A stretch of 10,276 bases of DNA. Origin: UBA1672 sp964587815. GTDB taxonomy: Bacteria; Pseudomonadota; Alphaproteobacteria; Micavibrionales; Micavibrionaceae. The translations under genes were made by a program, and so were the position numbers. Below, piece by piece: positions 7,792 through 10,276 of this stretch (positions within the stretch are counted from its first letter, which is position 1; every line of letters begins with the position of its first letter). The stretch is taken from contig CAZPMH010000041.1 in assembly GCA_964587815.1 (NCBI GenBank), positions 1-10,276 of the forward strand, in the 5' to 3' direction. The notes under the pieces were generated by a model. It was not told the origin of the DNA, ran no database searches, and was given only the letters and a program-made list of their open reading frames with translations.

Positions 7792-7798
7792 TTTGACT

Positions 7799-8170
7799 AT
7801 GCCAACCATTCAGCAGTTAATTCGCAAACCCCGCAAAAGGGTTGTGAAAGCAAAGAAAAACAGAGCCCTAAAAAGCAACCCGCAACGTCGCGGCGTATGT
7901 ACACGTGTATATACAACAACACCAAAAAAGCCGAACTCAGCCTTGCGTAAGGTTGCAAAGGTTCGCTTAACAACGGGCTTGGAAGTTATTTGTTACATCC
8001 CTGGTGAAGGTCACAACCTGCAAGAGCACTCTGTTGTGCTAGTGCGCGGTGGTCGTGTTAAAGACTTGCCGGGTGTTCGTTACACAATTATTCGCGGTAC
8101 CTTGGATACGCAAGGTGTTAAAGATCGTAAACAATCACGTTCACGCTACGGCGCGAAACGTCCTAAATAA
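7799..8170 (+). CDS. rpsL: 30S ribosomal protein S12
   Basis: This 123-residue protein of the 30S decoding centre compares with 124 residues in E. coli. The invariant core RGVCTRVYTTTPKKPNSALRK spans residues 31-51. GEGHNLQEHSV follows at 69-79 and RGGRVKDLPGVRY at 83-95. Lys43 and Lys88, where substitutions give streptomycin resistance in many bacteria, are both the sensitive wild-type residues. Asp89 is the residue that RimO methylthiolates in other bacteria. The basic C-terminus ends YGAKRPK. The start is fixed by the ribosome-binding site at 7786-7791. It is the first gene of the str operon here, preceded by its own promoter and structured leader. The stop is only 20 nt before rpsG. Identity is certain. 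Confidence 0.99.
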   Translation: MPTIQQLIRKPRKRVVKAKKNRALKSNPQRRGVCTRVYTTTPKKPNSALRKVAKVRLTTGLEVICYIPGEGHNLQEHSVVLVRGGRVKDLPGVRYTIIRGTLDTQGVKDRKQSRSRYGAKRPK

Positions 8171-8190
8171 GTTTGTAAGAGGGAAAATAT

Positions 8191-8715
8191 ATGTCACGTC
8201 GTCGTCAAGCAGATAAACGCGTAATTCTACCGGATCCGAAGTTTGCGGATTTGATTTTGTCAAAATTCATTAACAACCTGATGTTGGATGGTAAAAAATC
8301 AACAGCAGAAAGTATTGTTTATGGAGCAATCGAAATTCTTGACGGCAAAAAGCCGGTGAATGAAAACAACGACGAAGATGGTGAAGCAAACGTTGCTGTA
8401 AATTCAAAAAGCGTTGGTTTGGGCCTGTTCCACACCGCACTAAAAAAAGTAAAGCCACGCCTAGAGGTTCGCTCTCGCCGTGTTGGTGGTGCAACATACC
8501 AGGTGCCTGTTGAAGTGCGCAGCGAGCGTGCAGTGGCCTTGGCAATGCGCTGGTTGATCGATGCGGCACGCAAGCGCGGTGAAAACACAATGCGCGACCG
8601 TTTGGCAGCTGAGCTATATGACGCAGCAAATGACCGCGGTTCAGCAGTGAAAAAGCGCGATGACACGCACAAAATGGCAGAAGCAAACAAGGCGTTTGCA
8701 CACTACCGCTGGTAA
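8191..8715 (+). CDS. rpsG: 30S ribosomal protein S7, with an extra internal loop
   Basis: S7 starts assembly of the 30S head on the 3' domain of 16S rRNA and lies near the E site. The start MSRRRQADKR is preceded by AAGAGGG (8177-8183) with a 7-nt spacer. Conserved parts are PDPKFADLILSKF, MLDGKKSTAESIVYGA (31-46), VEVRSRRVGGATYQVPVEVR in spirit (91-110), WLIDAARKR (121-129) and GSAVKKRDDTHKMAEANKAFAHYRW near the end. Length is 174 residues against the usual 156 of alphaproteobacterial S7. The whole difference lies at residues about 55-76, where an acidic, asparagine-rich stretch (PVNENNDEDGEANVAVNSKS) sits between the second helix and the LGLFH motif. The frame is intact on both sides, so this is a real insertion and not a frameshift. 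In E. coli, S7 also represses its own operon by binding between rpsL and rpsG. Here that gap is too short for such a site. Confidence 0.98.
   Translation: MSRRRQADKRVILPDPKFADLILSKFINNLMLDGKKSTAESIVYGAIEILDGKKPVNENNDEDGEANVAVNSKSVGLGLFHTALKKVKPRLEVRSRRVGGATYQVPVEVRSERAVALAMRWLIDAARKRGENTMRDRLAAELYDAANDRGSAVKKRDDTHKMAEANKAFAHYRW
8353..8418 (+). other. Acidic insertion within S7
   Basis: Residues about 55-76 of S7 are acidic and asparagine-rich. Between the conserved helix ending ILDGK and LGLFH there are 18 more residues than in the common 156-residue form. The exact borders depend on alignment. It probably forms a flexible surface loop. Confidence 0.75.
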
Positions 8716-8760
8716 GATATCAAAAGAATTTGAGATTGAGATTTAAAGGAAATTAAAGAA

Positions 8761-10276
8761 ATGGCACGCGAACACGCAATTGAAAACTATCGTAACTTCG
8801 GGATTATGGCGCACATCGATGCGGGTAAGACTACAACAACTGAGCGTATTTTGTTCTATTCCGGTAAATCTCACAAAATTGGTGAGGTGCACGATGGTGC
8901 GGCCACGATGGACTGGATGGAGCAAGAGCAAGAGCGTGGTATTACAATCACATCTGCGGCGACAACTACATTCTGGGACTCACCAAAAGAAGGTCCATAT
9001 GAAGGTCAGCGCTTTCGTCTGAACATCATTGATACACCCGGACACGTGGACTTCACAATTGAAGTTGAGCGTTCCTTGCGTGTGCTTGACGGTGCGATTG
9101 CCGTGTTCGATGCAAATGCAGGCGTTGAGCCGCAAACGGAAACAGTATGGCGTCAGGCTGACAAATACCAAGTGCCGCGCATGTGTTTTGTAAACAAAAT
9201 GGATAAGATCGGCGCAGACTTCTACAACACAGTTGATATGATCGTTGATCGTTTGGGCGCAGTTCCATGTGTGATCCAACTTCCAATCGGCGCGGAAAGC
9301 GACTACGCAGGTCACATTGACCTTGTGCGCATGAAGGCCATTATTTGGGACGGTGAGCAATTGGGCGCGTCATTCTCAGAGCAAGACATTCCTGCTGACC
9401 TTGCTGATAAGGCTGCTGAATACCGCGAGAAACTTGTTGAGCTTGCAGTCGAGCAAGACGACGATGCAATGGAAGCCTACCTCGAAGGCAATGAGCCTGA
9501 TGAGAAAACACTAAAGGCGTGCATCCGTAAGGGTACAATCAACAACGAATTCGTTCCTGTGCTTTGTGGTACAGCATTTAAGAATAAAGGTGTTCAGCCG
9601 ATGTTGGACGCGGTTGTTGAATTCTTGCCATCGCCATTGGATATCGGCGAAACAAAAGGTGTAAAGGTTGATTCCGATGAAGAAGAAAACCGTATGCCTG
9701 AAGACGACGCGCCATTCTCCGCTTTGGCATTCAAAATCATGAACGACCCCTTTGTTGGCTCACTCACATTTGCACGTATCTATTCAGGGACTGTTAATTC
9801 AGGTTCTTACGTGAAGAACTCAGTGAAAGACAAGCGCGAGCGCGTAGGTCGTATGCTTCTTATGCACTCAAACGACCGCGAAGAAATCTCCGAAGCGCAT
9901 GCTGGTGATATCGTTGCTTTCGTTGGTATGAAGGACACAACAACAGGTGATACGCTATGTGACATGCAAGAGCCTGTCGTGCTTGAGCGTATGGAATTCC
10001 CTGAGCCGGTTATTGAAATCGCGATTGAGCCGAAAACAAAGGCTGACCAGGAAAAAATGTCAACCGCGCTTCAGCGTTTGGCTGCTGAAGACCCGTCTTT
10101 CCGCGTATCTGTTGACCATGAGTCAGGCCAGACAATCATGCGCGGCATGGGCGAGCTTCACCTCGATATCCTTGTTGATCGCATGAAGCGTGAATTCAAG
10201 GTTGAGGCGAACATCGGTGCGCCACAGGTTGCCTACCGTGAAACAATCACCAAGCCGGCCGACATCTGCTACACAC
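8761..10276 (+). CDS. fusA: Translation elongation factor G (3' end outside window)
   Basis: EF-G is the GTPase that drives ribosomal translocation and, with the recycling factor, splits ribosomes. The window shows the first 505 codons of about 690-700. The start MAREHAIENYRNFGIMAHID has AAGGA at 8746-8750, ten bases upstream. GTPase motifs are clear: P-loop AHIDAGKTTTTE (about residues 17-28), switch I with QERGITITSAAT, DTPGHVDFTIEVERS (switch II) and NKMD. The G5 element reads CGTAFKNKG, with Thr where Ser is usual. Domain II begins near PFSALAFKIMNDPFVG, and domain III contains EPKTKADQEKM and GMGELHLDI. Domains IV and V are beyond the edge. The variable stretch between switch I and DTPGH (WDSPKEGPYEGQRF) is about as long as in E. 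coli. It follows rpsG by 45 nt in the same operon. No in-frame stop occurs before the window ends. Confidence 0.99.
   Translation, partial: MAREHAIENYRNFGIMAHIDAGKTTTTERILFYSGKSHKIGEVHDGAATMDWMEQEQERGITITSAATTTFWDSPKEGPYEGQRFRLNIIDTPGHVDFTIEVERSLRVLDGAIAVFDANAGVEPQTETVWRQADKYQVPRMCFVNKMDKIGADFYNTVDMIVDRLGAVPCVIQLPIGAESDYAGHIDLVRMKAIIWDGEQLGASFSEQDIPADLADKAAEYREKLVELAVEQDDDAMEAYLEGNEPDEKTLKACIRKGTINNEFVPVLCGTAFKNKGVQPMLDAVVEFLPSPLDIGETKGVKVDSDEEENRMPEDDAPFSALAFKIMNDPFVGSLTFARIYSGTVNSGSYVKNSVKDKRERVGRMLLMHSNDREEISEAHAGDIVAFVGMKDTTTGDTLCDMQEPVVLERMEFPEPVIEIAIEPKTKADQEKMSTALQRLAAEDPSFRVSVDHESGQTIMRGMGELHLDILVDRMKREFKVEANIGAPQVAYRETITKPADICYT

Larger units (their letters stand above)
7451..7798. 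other. 348-nt divergent intergenic region
   Basis: This region separates the leftward membrane gene from rightward rpsL and has no convincing protein gene. It holds, left to right: an AT-rich stretch that should carry the promoter of the membrane gene, although I see no good -35/-10 pair on the minus strand; a TTAA-7-TTAA motif; a near-consensus sigma-70 promoter facing rpsL; a small hairpin next to the predicted transcript start; two long hairpins; and the rpsL ribosome-binding site. Confidence 0.85.

Noticed and set aside
7793..7798. In-frame TTG start for rpsL, two codons before the ATG
   Set aside because: It is one base after the Shine-Dalgarno sequence, too close for initiation, and S12 proteins begin MPTIQQL or similar at the ATG.
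8732..8743. Tandem GAGATT GAGATT before fusA
   Set aside because: Two copies of six bases in an AT-rich spacer is easily chance. It does not overlap the ribosome-binding site.

Overview
The window is a ribosomal/RNA-polymerase housekeeping locus from an alphaproteobacterium of moderate GC content. The order is rpoB (3' end), rpoC, a reversed membrane-protein gene, rpsL, rpsG, fusA (5' part). The alphaproteobacterial call rests on protein sequence: the EF-G, S12 and beta' sequences read like that class (for example the S12 start MPTIQQLIRKPR and the EF-G stretch AVFDANAGVEPQTETVWRQ). I cannot place it to genus.

Layout. Bases 2-1429 encode the C-terminal third of the RNA polymerase beta subunit, from the flap-tip helix to the stop. 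After a 54-nt gap comes complete rpoC (1484-5704). A strong intrinsic terminator lies just past rpoC (5731-5756), and its loop holds the stop codon of a convergent gene. That gene (5741-7450, minus strand) encodes a 569-residue polytopic membrane protein resembling the 6-pyruvoyl-tetrahydropterin-synthase-related / GT-C-like family. A 348-nt divergent intergenic region follows. It carries a near-consensus sigma-70 promoter (TTGACG-17-TATATT) facing rpsL and a leader of about 220 nt with two long predicted hairpins. Then come rpsL (7799-8170), rpsG (8191-8715) and fusA (8761 to the window edge), which form the str operon.

How it works together. rpoB and rpoC make the catalytic core of RNA polymerase. 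S12, S7 and EF-G make the decoding centre, the 30S head and the translocase. The membrane gene has no evident functional link to either set and looks like an accessory insertion at the rpoC/rpsL junction. Its presence means rpsL cannot be read through from rpoC, and the str operon has its own promoter and structured leader.

The most interesting points are: the structured rpsL leader together with a very short rpsL-rpsG gap that has no room for the enterobacterial S7 autoregulatory site; an 18-residue acidic insertion in S7; the terminator built from the last codons of the convergent membrane gene; and a one-residue-longer zinc-finger spacing in RpoC. I see no mobile element, tRNA, rRNA or CRISPR array. 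Nothing in the window amounts to a clearly new multi-gene system.
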